From: Lachnospiraceae bacterium
GTDB lineage: Bacteria > Bacillota > Clostridia > Lachnospirales > Lachnospiraceae
NCBI GenBank assembly: GCA_004556655.1
Contig: SFGF01000014.1
Location: 1-57,692, forward strand
DNA: 57,692 bases
Direction: 5' to 3'
The notes under the pieces were generated by a model. That model ran no database searches, had not been told where the DNA came from, and worked only from the letters and a program-made list of their open reading frames with translations. Of the stretch, positions 16,340 to 25,171 are shown piece after piece. Numbering within the stretch: the stretch's first letter is position 1; each line of letters begins with the position of its first letter. The position numbers were made by a program, and so were the translations under genes.

Positions 16340-16975
16340 ATGAAGAAAGCAATCTTAGCTACAAAAGTTGGAATGACTCAGATTTTCAACGAAGATGGAG
16401 TATTAACTCCGGTAACTGTATTGCAGGCTGGTCCTTGCGTAGTAACTCAGGTTAAAACCGTAGAAAACGATGGTTACAGTGCAGTACAGGTTGGTTTTGC
16501 TGACAAGAGAGAAAAACTGGTTAACAAACCAATGAAAGGACAGTTCGACAAAGCAGGCGTTTCTTATAAGAGATTCGTTCGCGAATTCCGTTTTGAAGAT
16601 GCTGAAAGCTATGAGCTGGCTCAGGAAATCAAAGCTGACATCTTTACCGCTGGAGAAAAAGTAGATGCTACTGCAATCTCCAAAGGAAAAGGATTCCAGG
16701 GCGCTATCAAGAGACATGGACAGTCCAGAGGACCTATGGCACACGGTTCCAAGTATCATCGTCATGCAGGTTCCAACGGTGCTTGTTCTGATCCGAGCCG
16801 TGTATTCAAAGGAAAGAAGATGGCCGGACACATGGGTAACAAGAAAGTAACAGTTCAGAATCTGGAGATCGTAAAAGTTGATGCAGAGAACAATCTGTTA
16901 CTTGTAAAAGGCGCTGTACCAGGTCCTAAGAAATCTTTAGTAACAATCAAAGAGACTGTTAAATCCGCTAAATAA
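16340..16975 (+). CDS. rplC: 50S ribosomal protein L3
   Basis: 211 residues; early assembly protein binding 23S rRNA near the peptidyl transferase centre. Starts KKAILATKVGMTQIF; the central GHGQSRGPMAHGSKYHR-type loop is present. AGGAGG precedes the ATG. The 159-base gap after rpsJ contains a hairpin (GAACAC / GTGTTC, 16292-16310) that may be regulatory. Confidence 0.98.
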   Translation: MKKAILATKVGMTQIFNEDGVLTPVTVLQAGPCVVTQVKTVENDGYSAVQVGFADKREKLVNKPMKGQFDKAGVSYKRFVREFRFEDAESYELAQEIKADIFTAGEKVDATAISKGKGFQGAIKRHGQSRGPMAHGSKYHRHAGSNGACSDPSRVFKGKKMAGHMGNKKVTVQNLEIVKVDAENNLLLVKGAVPGPKKSLVTIKETVKSAK

Positions 16976-17033
16976 TTAACGGTAAGTGGACCCGAGGCCG
17001 CAAGGCTTGAATCTTGAAAGGAGGATCACACAG

Positions 17034-17648
17034 ATGTCAAACGTATCTGTTTATAATATGGAAGGCAAAGAAGTTGGCACACTGGAACTGAACGATGCTG
17101 TGTTCGGTGTTGAAGTAAATGAACATCTGGTTCATTTGGCAGTTGTTCGCCAGCTTGCAAATAAACGTCAGGGAACTCAGAAAGCAAAAACCCGCTCTGA
17201 AGTAAGCGGCGGTGGAAGAAAACCTTGGAGACAGAAAGGAACCGGTCATGCAAGACAGGGTTCAACAAGAGCTCCACAGTGGACAGGCGGCGGAGTTGTA
17301 TTTGCTCCGGTACCAAGAGATTATTCTTTCAAAATGAATAAAAAAGAAAGAAGACTGGCTCTGAAATCTGCTCTGACATCCAGAGTACAGGAGAACAAAC
17401 TGGTAGTTCTCGATGAATTGAAATTAGACGCTATCAAAACAAAGGATATGCAGAATGTACTGAACAACCTGAAAGTTGAAAAAGCTATGGTTGTTACAGA
17501 TAATGAAAATGTAATTGTATCTGCAAGAAACATTCCGAATGTGATCACAGCTTCTGTTGGTACACTGAATGTATTCGATATCCTGAAATACAACACAGTT
17601 GTTCTGGATAAGGCAGCTGTTGCAAAAGTTGAGGAGGTATACGCATAA
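17034..17648 (+). CDS. rplD: 50S ribosomal protein L4
   Basis: 204 residues. Contains the exit-tunnel loop with GGGRKPWRQKGTGHARQGS. ATG 17034 (MSNVSVYN) is chosen because AAAGGAGG lies 9 bases upstream; the frame extends further but without a start signal. Its stop codon overlaps the rplW ATG (TAATG). Confidence 0.97.
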   Translation: MSNVSVYNMEGKEVGTLELNDAVFGVEVNEHLVHLAVVRQLANKRQGTQKAKTRSEVSGGGRKPWRQKGTGHARQGSTRAPQWTGGGVVFAPVPRDYSFKMNKKERRLALKSALTSRVQENKLVVLDELKLDAIKTKDMQNVLNNLKVEKAMVVTDNENVIVSARNIPNVITASVGTLNVFDILKYNTVVLDKAAVAKVEEVYA

Positions 17649-17947
17649 TGGCTAACGTTCAATATTATGATGTAATCCTTAAACCGATCGTAACCGAGAA
17701 AAGTATGAATGCTATGAGCGAGAAAAAATATACTTTCCTGGTTCATCCGGAAGCTAATAAAAGCATGATCAAAGAAGCTGTTGAAAAAATGTTCGAAGGA
17801 ACAGAGGTTAAGAGCGTTAATACCATGAATCTGGATGGTAAGAAAAAACGCCGCGGATATACCGTAGGAAAGACAGCTAAAACTAAAAAAGCAATCGTTA
17901 CACTGACTGAGAACAGCAAAGAGATTGAAATCTTTGAAGGCCTGTAA
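17648..17947 (+). CDS. rplW: 50S ribosomal protein L23
   Basis: 99 residues, tunnel-exit protein that docks SRP and trigger factor. YYDVILKPIVTEKSMN and the GKKKRRGYTVGKT loop are typical. Overlaps rplD by one base. A short gap with an inverted repeat GTCCAATGGAC follows. Confidence 0.97.
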   Translation: MANVQYYDVILKPIVTEKSMNAMSEKKYTFLVHPEANKSMIKEAVEKMFEGTEVKSVNTMNLDGKKKRRGYTVGKTAKTKKAIVTLTENSKEIEIFEGL

Positions 17948-18034
17948 GATTCGCTTTTAAGCGGATAAAGTCCAATGGACTTGGGCGGACATCCAATCCG
18001 CTCGTACTATCGCTAAACGAAAGGAGATATAATC

Positions 18035-18880
18035 ATGGGAATTAAAACATATAGCCCATATACACCGTCCAGAAGAAATATGACAAACCTGGATTTTGCT
18101 GAGATCACAAAATCTACACCAGAAAAATCTCTGGTAGTTTCTCTGAAGAAAAATTCCGGACGTAATAATCAGGGTAAAATCACAGTAAGACATCGCGGAG
18201 GCGGAAGCAGAAGAAAATACAGAATCATCGACTTTAAGAGAAGAAAGGATGATATCCCTGCAACAGTTACCGCAATCGAATACGATCCGAACAGAACGGC
18301 AAATATCGCACTGATCTGCTATGCAGACGGCGAGAAAGCTTACATTCTGGCACCGGAAGGACTGAAAGTAGGCATGAAGGTTATGAACGGAGCAAACGCA
18401 GAAGTTCGTCCTGGAAACTGCCTGCCACTGTCCCAGATCCCTGTTGGTACTATGATTCACAATGTAGAACTTCATCCTGGAAAGGGCGGACAGCTGGTTC
18501 GTTCTGCTGGTAATGGAGCACAGCTGATGGCAAAAGAGGGCAAATACGCGACCTTAAGACTGCCTTCAGGAGAAATGAGAATGGTTCCGATCGAATGCCG
18601 CGCATCTGTAGGCGTTGTAGGAAACGGAGAGCACAACCTGGTAAATATCGGTAAAGCCGGAAGAAAACGTAACATGGGTATCCGCCCAACAGTACGTGGT
18701 TCCGTTATGAACCCGAATGACCATCCGCACGGTGGTGGTGAAGGTAAGACCGGTATCGGCCGTCCTGGTCCGTGTACTCCATGGGGTAAACCTGCTCTTG
18801 GCCTGAAGACAAGAAAGAAAAACAAACAGTCCAATAAATATATTGTAAGAAGAAGAGACGGTAAAACGTTAGGTAAATAA
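18035..18880 (+). CDS. rplB: 50S ribosomal protein L2
   Basis: 281 residues, subunit-association and peptidyl-transferase-region protein. Contains GRNNQGKITVRHRGGG and the C-terminal NPNDHPHGGGEG with the conserved His. AAAGGAG upstream. Confidence 0.98.
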   Translation: MGIKTYSPYTPSRRNMTNLDFAEITKSTPEKSLVVSLKKNSGRNNQGKITVRHRGGGSRRKYRIIDFKRRKDDIPATVTAIEYDPNRTANIALICYADGEKAYILAPEGLKVGMKVMNGANAEVRPGNCLPLSQIPVGTMIHNVELHPGKGGQLVRSAGNGAQLMAKEGKYATLRLPSGEMRMVPIECRASVGVVGNGEHNLVNIGKAGRKRNMGIRPTVRGSVMNPNDHPHGGGEGKTGIGRPGPCTPWGKPALGLKTRKKNKQSNKYIVRRRDGKTLGK

Positions 18881-18894
18881 AGGAGGTTACGCGA

Positions 18895-19179
18895 ATGGCT
18901 CGTTCATTGAAAAAAGGACCTTTTGCAGATCAGAGCTTATTGAAAAAGATTGATGCTATGAATGCAGCAGGAGATAAATCAGTTATTAAAACCTGGTCAC
19001 GTCGTTCCACAATTTTCCCATCCTTCGTTGGACATACAATCGCTGTTCATGATGGAAGAAAACATGTGCCGGTATATGTTACCGAGGATATGGTAGGTCA
19101 TAAACTTGGTGAGTTCGTTGCTACAAGAACTTACAGAGGACATGGAAAAGACGAGAAAAAATCAGGTGTTCGTAAATAA
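18895..19179 (+). CDS. rpsS: 30S ribosomal protein S19
   Basis: 94 residues; SLKKGPFADQSLLKKI start and GHKLGEFVATRTYRGH are typical of this 30S head protein. AGGAGG precedes it 14 bases after rplB. Confidence 0.98.
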   Translation: MARSLKKGPFADQSLLKKIDAMNAAGDKSVIKTWSRRSTIFPSFVGHTIAVHDGRKHVPVYVTEDMVGHKLGEFVATRTYRGHGKDEKKSGVRK

Positions 19180-19214
19180 GGGTACAGCCCGATCTTGAAA
19201 GGAGGATTTTAGTC

Positions 19215-19601
19215 ATGGCAAAAGGACATAGAAGCCAGATTAAAAGAGCAAGAAATGCTAATAAAGATACAAGACCATCTGCTAAATTATCCTACGCAAG
19301 AATGTCCGTACAGAAAGCTTGTTATGTACTGGATGTAATTCGTGGAAAAGATGTGCAGACCGCTCTTGGTATCTTGACATACAACCCACGTTACGCTTCC
19401 AGCGTGATCAAAAAATTACTGGAGTCTGCAATCGCCAATGCTGAGAACAACAACGGTATGAGCGTGGAAAATCTTTACATTGCAGAGTGTTATGCAAACA
19501 AAGCGCCGACAATGAAGAGAATCAGACCTAGAGCTCAGGGTAGAGCATATAGAATTGAGAAAAGAACAAGTCATATCTCTATCGTGTTAGATGAAAGATA
19601 A
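19215..19601 (+). CDS. rplV: 50S ribosomal protein L22
   Basis: 128 residues; lines the exit tunnel. The C-terminal beta-hairpin region KRIRPRAQGRAYRIEKRTSH is intact with no visible macrolide-resistance type insertion. Confidence 0.98.
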   Translation: MAKGHRSQIKRARNANKDTRPSAKLSYARMSVQKACYVLDVIRGKDVQTALGILTYNPRYASSVIKKLLESAIANAENNNGMSVENLYIAECYANKAPTMKRIRPRAQGRAYRIEKRTSHISIVLDER

Positions 19602-19615
19602 TAAGGAGGGTAATC

Positions 19616-20269
19616 ATGGGACAGAAAGTTAACCCACACGGCCTTAGAGTCGGTGTTATCAAAGACTGGGATTCCAAATGGTATGCAGAAAAAGACTTTG
19701 CTGACAACCTGGTGGAAGACTACAATATCAGAACATTTCTGAAGAAAAAACTGTACAGTGCAGGTATTTCCAAAATAGAAATCGAAAGAGCTTCCGAGCG
19801 TGTAAAAGTTATCATCTACACTGCTAAACCGGGTGTTGTAATCGGTAAAGGTGGCGCTGAGATTGAGAAAGTGAAAAAAGAACTGCAGAAATATACAAGC
19901 AAAAAACTGATCGTAGATATCAAAGAAGTGAAAAGACCGGACAGAGATGCTCAGCTGGTAGCTGAAAATATCGCACTGCAGCTGGAAAATCGTATTTCTT
20001 TCCGTCGCGCTATGAAATCTACCATGCAGAGAACTATGAAAGCCGGAGCAAAAGGAATCAAAACATCCGTATCCGGACGTCTTGGTGGAGCAGATATGGC
20101 TCGTACTGAGTTCTACAGCGAAGGAACTATTCCGCTTCAGACACTGAGAGCAGATATTGACTACGGCTTCGCTGAAGCTGATACAACCTACGGTAAAGTT
20201 GGTGTTAAAGCTTGGGTTTATAACGGCGAAGTTCTTCCAACCAAAACTAAGGAAGGGAGCGATAAATAA
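19616..20269 (+). CDS. rpsC: 30S ribosomal protein S3
   Basis: 217 residues; KH domain motif VVIGKGGAEIEKVKKEL and C-terminal S3 domain. Start MGQKVNPHGLRVGV is standard; AAGGAGG upstream. Confidence 0.98.
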   Translation: MGQKVNPHGLRVGVIKDWDSKWYAEKDFADNLVEDYNIRTFLKKKLYSAGISKIEIERASERVKVIIYTAKPGVVIGKGGAEIEKVKKELQKYTSKKLIVDIKEVKRPDRDAQLVAENIALQLENRISFRRAMKSTMQRTMKAGAKGIKTSVSGRLGGADMARTEFYSEGTIPLQTLRADIDYGFAEADTTYGKVGVKAWVYNGEVLPTKTKEGSDK

Positions 20270-20271
20270 TT

Positions 20272-20709
20272 ATGTTAATGCCTAAGAGAGTAAAACGTCG
20301 TAAACAGTTCCGCGGTTCCATGAAAGGAAAAGCATTAAGAGGAAATAAAATTAATTATGGTGAGTTTGGTCTGGTGGCTACAGAGCCTTGCTGGATCAAA
20401 TCCAACCAGATTGAGGCAGCCCGTGTTGCCATGACCCGTTACATCAAACGTGGTGGTAAAGTTTGGATTAAAATTTTCCCGGACAAACCAGTAACAGCAA
20501 AACCAGCAGAAACACGTATGGGTTCCGGTAAAGGTGCTCTGGAATACTGGGTAGCAGTTGTTAAGCCAGGCCGTGTAATGTTCGAGATCGCAGGCGTACC
20601 GGAAGAGACAGCTCGCGAAGCATTACGTCTTGCTATGCATAAGTTACCATGTACATGTAAAATCGTTTCTCGTGCAGACTTAGAAGGCGGTGATAACAGT
20701 GAAAATTAA
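20272..20709 (+). CDS. rplP: 50S ribosomal protein L16
   Basis: 145 residues; MLMPKRVKRRKQFRGSMKG start is usual in this bacterial group. It begins 3 bases after rpsC and its end overlaps rpmC by 11 bases. Confidence 0.98.
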   Translation: MLMPKRVKRRKQFRGSMKGKALRGNKINYGEFGLVATEPCWIKSNQIEAARVAMTRYIKRGGKVWIKIFPDKPVTAKPAETRMGSGKGALEYWVAVVKPGRVMFEIAGVPEETAREALRLAMHKLPCTCKIVSRADLEGGDNSEN

Positions 20710-20905
20710 AAATTATGTAGAAGATTTAAAAGCAAAATCAGCTGCAGAATTACAGGAAGAATTAGTAGCTGCTAAAAAGGAACTCTTCAACCTGAGATTC
20801 CAGAATGCAACCAATCAGTTGGATAACACAAGCAGAATCAAAGAGGTTCGCAGAAATATTGCCAGAATTCAGACCTTAATCGCTGAAAAGGCAAATGTAC
20901 AGTAA
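20699..20905 (+). CDS. rpmC: 50S ribosomal protein L29
   Basis: 68 residues, two-helix protein at the tunnel exit. GTG 20699 (MKIKNYVEDL) is preferred to a GTG at 20690 because AAGGCGG is properly spaced from it and the protein then starts as in relatives. Confidence 0.96.
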   Translation: MKIKNYVEDLKAKSAAELQEELVAAKKELFNLRFQNATNQLDNTSRIKEVRRNIARIQTLIAEKANVQ

Positions 20906-20927
20906 TCTAAGAAGGAGGCTCTAAACC

Positions 20928-21182
20928 GTGGAAAGAAATCTTAGAAAAACACGTGTTGGTAAAGTAGTTAGCAACAAGATGGACAAAACAATCGTAGTTG
21001 CAATCGAAGACCACGTAAAACATCCACTTTACAAGAAGATTGTAAAGAGAACTTATAAATTGAAAGCACATGATGAGCAGAATCAGTGCAGCATCGGTGA
21101 TACCGTTAAAGTTATGGAAACCAGACCGCTGTCCAAGGACAAAAGATGGAGACTGGTTGAAATCGTAGAGAAAGTGAAATAA
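20928..21182 (+). CDS. rpsQ: 30S ribosomal protein S17
   Basis: 84 residues, OB-fold rRNA-binding protein; GTG start with AAGGAGG upstream; RKTRVGKVVSNKMDKTIVV is the typical N-terminus. Confidence 0.97.
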   Translation: MERNLRKTRVGKVVSNKMDKTIVVAIEDHVKHPLYKKIVKRTYKLKAHDEQNQCSIGDTVKVMETRPLSKDKRWRLVEIVEKVK

Positions 21183-21217
21183 TTATTTCGGTAAATTCGT
21201 GAAGGAGGAATACCAGC

Positions 21218-21586
21218 ATGATTCAGCAGGAAAGTAGACTTAGAGTTGCTGATAACACCGGAGCAAAAGAGATTCTGTGCATCCGTGTTATGGGCGGTTC
21301 TACTAGAAGATATGCCAATATCGGTGATGTAATCGTTGCTTCCGTCAAAGATGCAACACCAGGCGGCGTTGTTAAAAAAGGCGATGTAGTAAAGGCCGTT
21401 GTTGTACGTACTGTAAAAGGTGTTCGTCGTAAAGATGGTTCCTACATCAAATTTGATGAGAATGCAGCAGTCATCATCAAAGATGATAAAACACCAAGGG
21501 GAACTCGTATCTTTGGACCAGTAGCAAGAGAGCTTCGTGAGAAACAGTTTATGAAAATTGTATCTCTGGCTCCCGAAGTATTATAA
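21218..21586 (+). CDS. rplN: 50S ribosomal protein L14
   Basis: 122 residues; MIQQESRLRVADNTGAKE is diagnostic. Interacts with L19 and the RsfS silencing factor in other bacteria. AAGGAGG upstream. Confidence 0.98.
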   Translation: MIQQESRLRVADNTGAKEILCIRVMGGSTRRYANIGDVIVASVKDATPGGVVKKGDVVKAVVVRTVKGVRRKDGSYIKFDENAAVIIKDDKTPRGTRIFGPVARELREKQFMKIVSLAPEVL

Positions 21587-21598
21587 GGAGGTAACCTG

Positions 21599-21904
21599 AT
21601 GGCAACTTTAAAGATTAAAAAAGGTGATACCGTTAAGGTGATCGCCGGTAAAGATAAAGACAAAGAAGGAAAAGTTCTGTCTGTAAAAGACGGTAAAGTC
21701 ATCGTTGAGGGTATCAACATGATCACAAAACACACAAAACCTTCTATGGCCAACCAGCAGGGTGGTATTGTCAACAAAGAAGCTCCGATCGATGCATCCA
21801 ATGTAATGCTTGTATTTAAAGGAAAAACTACTCGCGTAGGCTTCAAAGTTGAAGATGGTAAAAAAGTCCGCGTTGCAAAGAGCACCGGTGAAGTGATCGA
21901 TTAA
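21599..21904 (+). CDS. rplX: 50S ribosomal protein L24
   Basis: 101 residues; KOW motif in KKGDTVKVIAGKDKDKEGKV. It follows rplN by 12 bases. Confidence 0.97.
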   Translation: MATLKIKKGDTVKVIAGKDKDKEGKVLSVKDGKVIVEGINMITKHTKPSMANQQGGIVNKEAPIDASNVMLVFKGKTTRVGFKVEDGKKVRVAKSTGEVID

Positions 21905-21926
21905 TTGAGAGAGGAGGCAATCAAAA

Positions 21927-22466
21927 GTGAGCAGACTGAGAGATACTTACAAAAATGAGATCGTAGATGCTATGATCAAAAAATTCGGATATAAAAATAT
22001 CATGGAAGTGCCAAAACTCGATAAGATCGTAATCAACATGGGTGTTGGCGAAGCCAAAGAAAATGCAAAACTTCTGGATTCAGCTGTAAAAGATATGGAG
22101 ACAATCACAGGTCAGAAAGCTGTTTTGACAAGAGCAAAGAACTCCGTAGCTAACTTCAAAATTCGTGAAGGTATGCCGATCGGATGTAAAGTAACCCTGA
22201 GAGGGGAAAAAATGTACGAGTTTGCTGATCGTCTGATCAACCTGGCTCTGCCTCGTGTACGTGACTTCCGTGGAGTTAACCCGAATGCATTTGACGGAAG
22301 AGGAAACTATGCACTGGGTATTAAAGAACAGTTGATTTTCCCGGAAATCGAGTATGATAAAGTTGATAAAGTAAGAGGTATGGACATCATCTTCGTTACA
22401 ACAGCAAAGACTGATGAAGAAGCCCGCGAATTATTGACATTATTCAACATGCCGTTTTCAAAGTAA
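21927..22466 (+). CDS. rplE: 50S ribosomal protein L5
   Basis: 179 residues; central protuberance protein that binds 5S rRNA. GTG start with GAGGAGG upstream; VINMGVGEAKENAK and RDFRGVNPNAFDGRGNY are typical. Confidence 0.98.
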   Translation: MSRLRDTYKNEIVDAMIKKFGYKNIMEVPKLDKIVINMGVGEAKENAKLLDSAVKDMETITGQKAVLTRAKNSVANFKIREGMPIGCKVTLRGEKMYEFADRLINLALPRVRDFRGVNPNAFDGRGNYALGIKEQLIFPEIEYDKVDKVRGMDIIFVTTAKTDEEARELLTLFNMPFSK

Positions 22467-22484
22467 GAATAGGAGGGAAAATTC

Positions 22485-22670
22485 ATGGCTAAAACAGCAA
22501 TGAAAATCAAACAGCAGCGTAAACAGAAATTCTCCACAAGAGAATATAATCGTTGCAGAATCTGTGGTCGTCCACATGCTTACTTAAGAAAATACGGAAT
22601 CTGCAGAATTTGCTTCCGTGAATTAGCATACAAAGGACAGATCCCGGGTGTTAAAAAAGCAAGCTGGTGA
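22485..22670 (+). CDS. rpsN: 30S ribosomal protein S14, type Z
   Basis: 61 residues with the zinc-binding set Cys24, Cys27, Cys40 and Cys43 (CRICG and CRICF). The short zinc-containing form is the one usual in Clostridia. A 190-base gap with a repeat element follows. Confidence 0.97.
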   Translation: MAKTAMKIKQQRKQKFSTREYNRCRICGRPHAYLRKYGICRICFRELAYKGQIPGVKKASW

Positions 22671-22742
22671 CCAGTAGAAGCTATATACGTATAAGCTGAA
22701 AGCAAAGTATCAATTTTGCACGAGGTCGTTTGCGACACTTTG

Positions 22743-22777
22743 TGAAGCCAAGCCGAAAGGTGAGAGCTGAGCTTAGT
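22743..22777 (+). repeat. Intergenic repeat upstream of rpsH, copy A
   Basis: About 35 bases sharing roughly three quarters of positions with 23284-23317 downstream of rpsH (common core TGAAGC..AGCCGAA, AGCTGA, TTAGT). The surrounding 190-base gap (22671-22860) holds no convincing gene. Confidence 0.45.
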
Positions 22778-22860
22778 GGAGCAAACATAGCCAAGGTAAC
22801 TATTATAAATATATATATCAATGAACATGAAAAGTCTAAATTATTCAGGAGGAAACTATC

Positions 22861-23262
22861 ATGACAATGAGCGATCCGATTGCAGATATGCTTACAAGAA
22901 TCCGTAACGCAAATACTGCAAAACATGACACTGTAGATGTTCCTGCTTCCAAGATGAAATTGGCTATCGCTGATATTCTTGTGAGAGAAGGCTACATTGC
23001 AAAATATGAAATCGTTGAAGATGGAAATTTCAAAAACATTCGTATAACACTGAAATATGGTGCAGATAAGAACGAAAAAATCATCACTGGTCTGAAGAGA
23101 ATTTCCAAACCAGGTCTGCGTGTTTACGCTGGTAAAGATGAGCTGCCAAAAGTACTTGGTGGACTGGGTATCGCAATTCTTTCTACAAACCAGGGTGTTA
23201 TCACTGATAAAGAAGCCAGAAAACTGCAGGTAGGCGGAGAAGTTCTGGCATTTGTATGGTAG
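22861..23262 (+). CDS. rpsH: 30S ribosomal protein S8
   Basis: 133 residues; MSDPIADMLTRIRNA start and C-terminal GGEVLAFVW are diagnostic. In E. coli S8 represses its own operon; here the gene is flanked by two related intergenic repeats. Confidence 0.98.
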   Translation: MTMSDPIADMLTRIRNANTAKHDTVDVPASKMKLAIADILVREGYIAKYEIVEDGNFKNIRITLKYGADKNEKIITGLKRISKPGLRVYAGKDELPKVLGGLGIAILSTNQGVITDKEARKLQVGGEVLAFVW

Positions 23263-23505
23263 GCACTGGGTATTGAGTGTTAATGAAGCTGAGCCGAAGG
23301 CGATAGCTGAATTTAGTACGAAAGCCGTTCTATAACCATAGGGAGCAGAACTTCCCCACGCAAGCTATAGCACAGCTTAAGCCTGGGGGACGATGTGTAG
23401 CTGCATGAATAGCCTTCTATAAGGCTTCATGGAATAGATAGAGTACTGAAAACAGAGGGGACCCCCGCGTCCTCTCCGAAAATCTAAGTTAGGAGGAAAA
23501 TAGGT
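23263..23505 (+). other. Structured 243-base gap between rpsH and rplF
   Basis: No gene is visible. It holds repeat copy B (23284-23317), a nested hairpin with outer TCCCCA / TGGGGGA and inner AAGCT / AGCTT arms (about 23350-23390), AGCCT-TCTAT-AAGGCT (about 23410-23426), and AGAGGGGAC / GTCCTCT (about 23453-23477). Unusually long for an internal gap in this operon; likely a structured RNA region. Confidence 0.5.
23284..23317 (+). repeat. Intergenic repeat downstream of rpsH, copy B
   Basis: Partner of 22743-22777, in the same orientation. Together they flank rpsH. Confidence 0.45.
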
Positions 23506-24045
23506 ATGTCACGTATTGGAAGACTGCCAGTAGTTATTCCGGCTGGTGTAACAGTTGAAGTAAAAGAGAATAACTATGTTGTTGTAAAAGGTTCTAAAGG
23601 AACTCTGGAAAGAAATCTGCCTGTAGAGATGGACATTAAAGTTGAGGATGGCCATGTAATTGTAACAAGACCAAATGATCTGAAGAAAATGAAATCTCTT
23701 CATGGTCTGACAAGAACACTGATTCAGAATATGGTTACTGGTGTTAATGAAGGATACCAGAAAGTTCTGGAAGTAAACGGTGTTGGTTACAGAGCAGCAA
23801 AACAGGGTAAGAAACTGGTTCTTTCCTTAGGATATTCTCACCCGGTTGAAATGGAAGATCCGGAAGGATTGGAAACAACTGTAGAAGGTAACAAAATTAC
23901 TGTAAAAGGTATCAGCAAAGAAAAAGTTGGTCAGTATGCTGCAGAAATCAGAGAAAAGAGAAAACCTGAACCTTATAAAGGAAAAGGTATCAAGTATGCT
24001 GATGAAGTTATCAGACGTAAAGTTGGTAAAACTGGTAAGAAATAA
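23506..24045 (+). CDS. rplF: 50S ribosomal protein L6
   Basis: 179 residues with two homologous domains; SRIGRLPVVIPAGV start and the C-terminal RKPEPYKGKGIKYADE motif are typical. Confidence 0.98.
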   Translation: MSRIGRLPVVIPAGVTVEVKENNYVVVKGSKGTLERNLPVEMDIKVEDGHVIVTRPNDLKKMKSLHGLTRTLIQNMVTGVNEGYQKVLEVNGVGYRAAKQGKKLVLSLGYSHPVEMEDPEGLETTVEGNKITVKGISKEKVGQYAAEIREKRKPEPYKGKGIKYADEVIRRKVGKTGKK

Positions 24046-24062
24046 ATAAGGAGAGTGTGAAA

Positions 24063-24431
24063 ATGATTAGTAAAGTATCAAGAGCGGAAGTCCGCGCTAA
24101 AAAGCATAGAAGAATGCGTCATCATATCGTTGGTACAGCTGAAAGACCACGTCTGGCTGTATTCAGAAGCAACAATCATATGTACGCACAGATTATTGAC
24201 GACACTGTTGGAAAAACATTGGTTTCCGCTTCTACTCTTCAGAAAGATGTAAAAGCAGAACTGGAACATACAAACACAGTGGAAGCTGCAGCATATCTGG
24301 GAACTGTAATCGGTAAGAAAGCAGTTGAAAGCGGAATCAAGGAAGTTGTATTTGACAGAGGTGGTTTCGTATATCATGGTAAGGTGAAAGCCTTGGCTGA
24401 TGCAGCAAGAGAAGCTGGTCTGGAATTCTAG
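24063..24431 (+). CDS. rplR: 50S ribosomal protein L18
   Basis: 122 residues; binds 5S rRNA with L5. ATG 24063 fits the TAAGGAGAG site; the GTG at 24057 is too close to it. KHRRMRHHIVGTAERPRLAV is typical. Confidence 0.97.
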   Translation: MISKVSRAEVRAKKHRRMRHHIVGTAERPRLAVFRSNNHMYAQIIDDTVGKTLVSASTLQKDVKAELEHTNTVEAAAYLGTVIGKKAVESGIKEVVFDRGGFVYHGKVKALADAAREAGLEF

Positions 24432-24451
24432 GAAAGGGAGGAGCGAAACAC

Positions 24452-24961
24452 ATGAGACATGAAATCATTGATGCTAGTCAGTTGGAATTAGAAGAAAAAG
24501 TAGTCTCAATCAAACGTGTAACAAAAGTAGTAAAAGGTGGACGTAATATGCGTTTTACTGCTCTGGTAGTTGTTGGTGACGGCAACGGACATGTTGGTGC
24601 AGGACTTGGAAAAGCAGCTGAAATTCCGGAAGCAATCCGCAAAGGAAAAGAAGATGCTATGAAAAAATTAGTAACAGTAGCAAGAGATGAGAACAACAGT
24701 ATCACACATGATTATATGGGCAAATTCGGAAGCGCAGAAATGCTGCTGAAGAGAGCTCCGGAAGGTACTGGTGTTATCGCTGGTGGTCCGGCTCGTGCCG
24801 TAATTGAATTAGCAGGTATCAAAAACATCCGTACAAAATGTATGGGTTCCAGAAATAAACAGAACGTTGTACTTGCTACAATCGCAGGTTTAAGTCAGTT
24901 GAAGACTCCAGAAGAGGTAGCTAGACTTCGCGGAAAATCCGTAGAAGAGATCTTTGCTTAA
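24452..24961 (+). CDS. rpsE: 30S ribosomal protein S5
   Basis: 169 residues; S5 dsRBD-like domain with KGGRNMRFTALVVVGDGNGHVG and the C-terminal domain GGPARAVIELAGI. Its stop overlaps the ribosome binding site of rpmD. Confidence 0.98.
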   Translation: MRHEIIDASQLELEEKVVSIKRVTKVVKGGRNMRFTALVVVGDGNGHVGAGLGKAAEIPEAIRKGKEDAMKKLVTVARDENNSITHDYMGKFGSAEMLLKRAPEGTGVIAGGPARAVIELAGIKNIRTKCMGSRNKQNVVLATIAGLSQLKTPEEVARLRGKSVEEIFA

Positions 24962-24974
24962 GGAGGACTGGAAA

Positions 24975-25148
24975 ATGTTAAAAATTACTTTGGTAAAATC
25001 TACAATCGGCGCAGTTCCAAAACACAAAAGAACTGTTGAAGCTTTGGGACTGACAAAAATGCATAAAACTGTTGAACTGCCGGATAATGCAGCAACAAGA
25101 GGCATGATCAAACAGGTTCAGCATCTGGTAAAAGTTGAAGAAGCGTAA
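24975..25148 (+). CDS. rpmD: 50S ribosomal protein L30
   Basis: 57 residues; ITLVKSTIGAVPKHKRTVEA is typical. ATG 24975 is chosen because AGGAGG directly follows the rpsE stop. Confidence 0.96.
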   Translation: MLKITLVKSTIGAVPKHKRTVEALGLTKMHKTVELPDNAATRGMIKQVQHLVKVEEA

Positions 25149-25171
25149 TTAGGATAGAAGGAGGTGCCACA

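Noticed and set aside
22671..22860. Possible small gene between rpsN and rpsH
   Set aside because: Short frames here lack ribosome binding sites; repeat and structure explain the region better.
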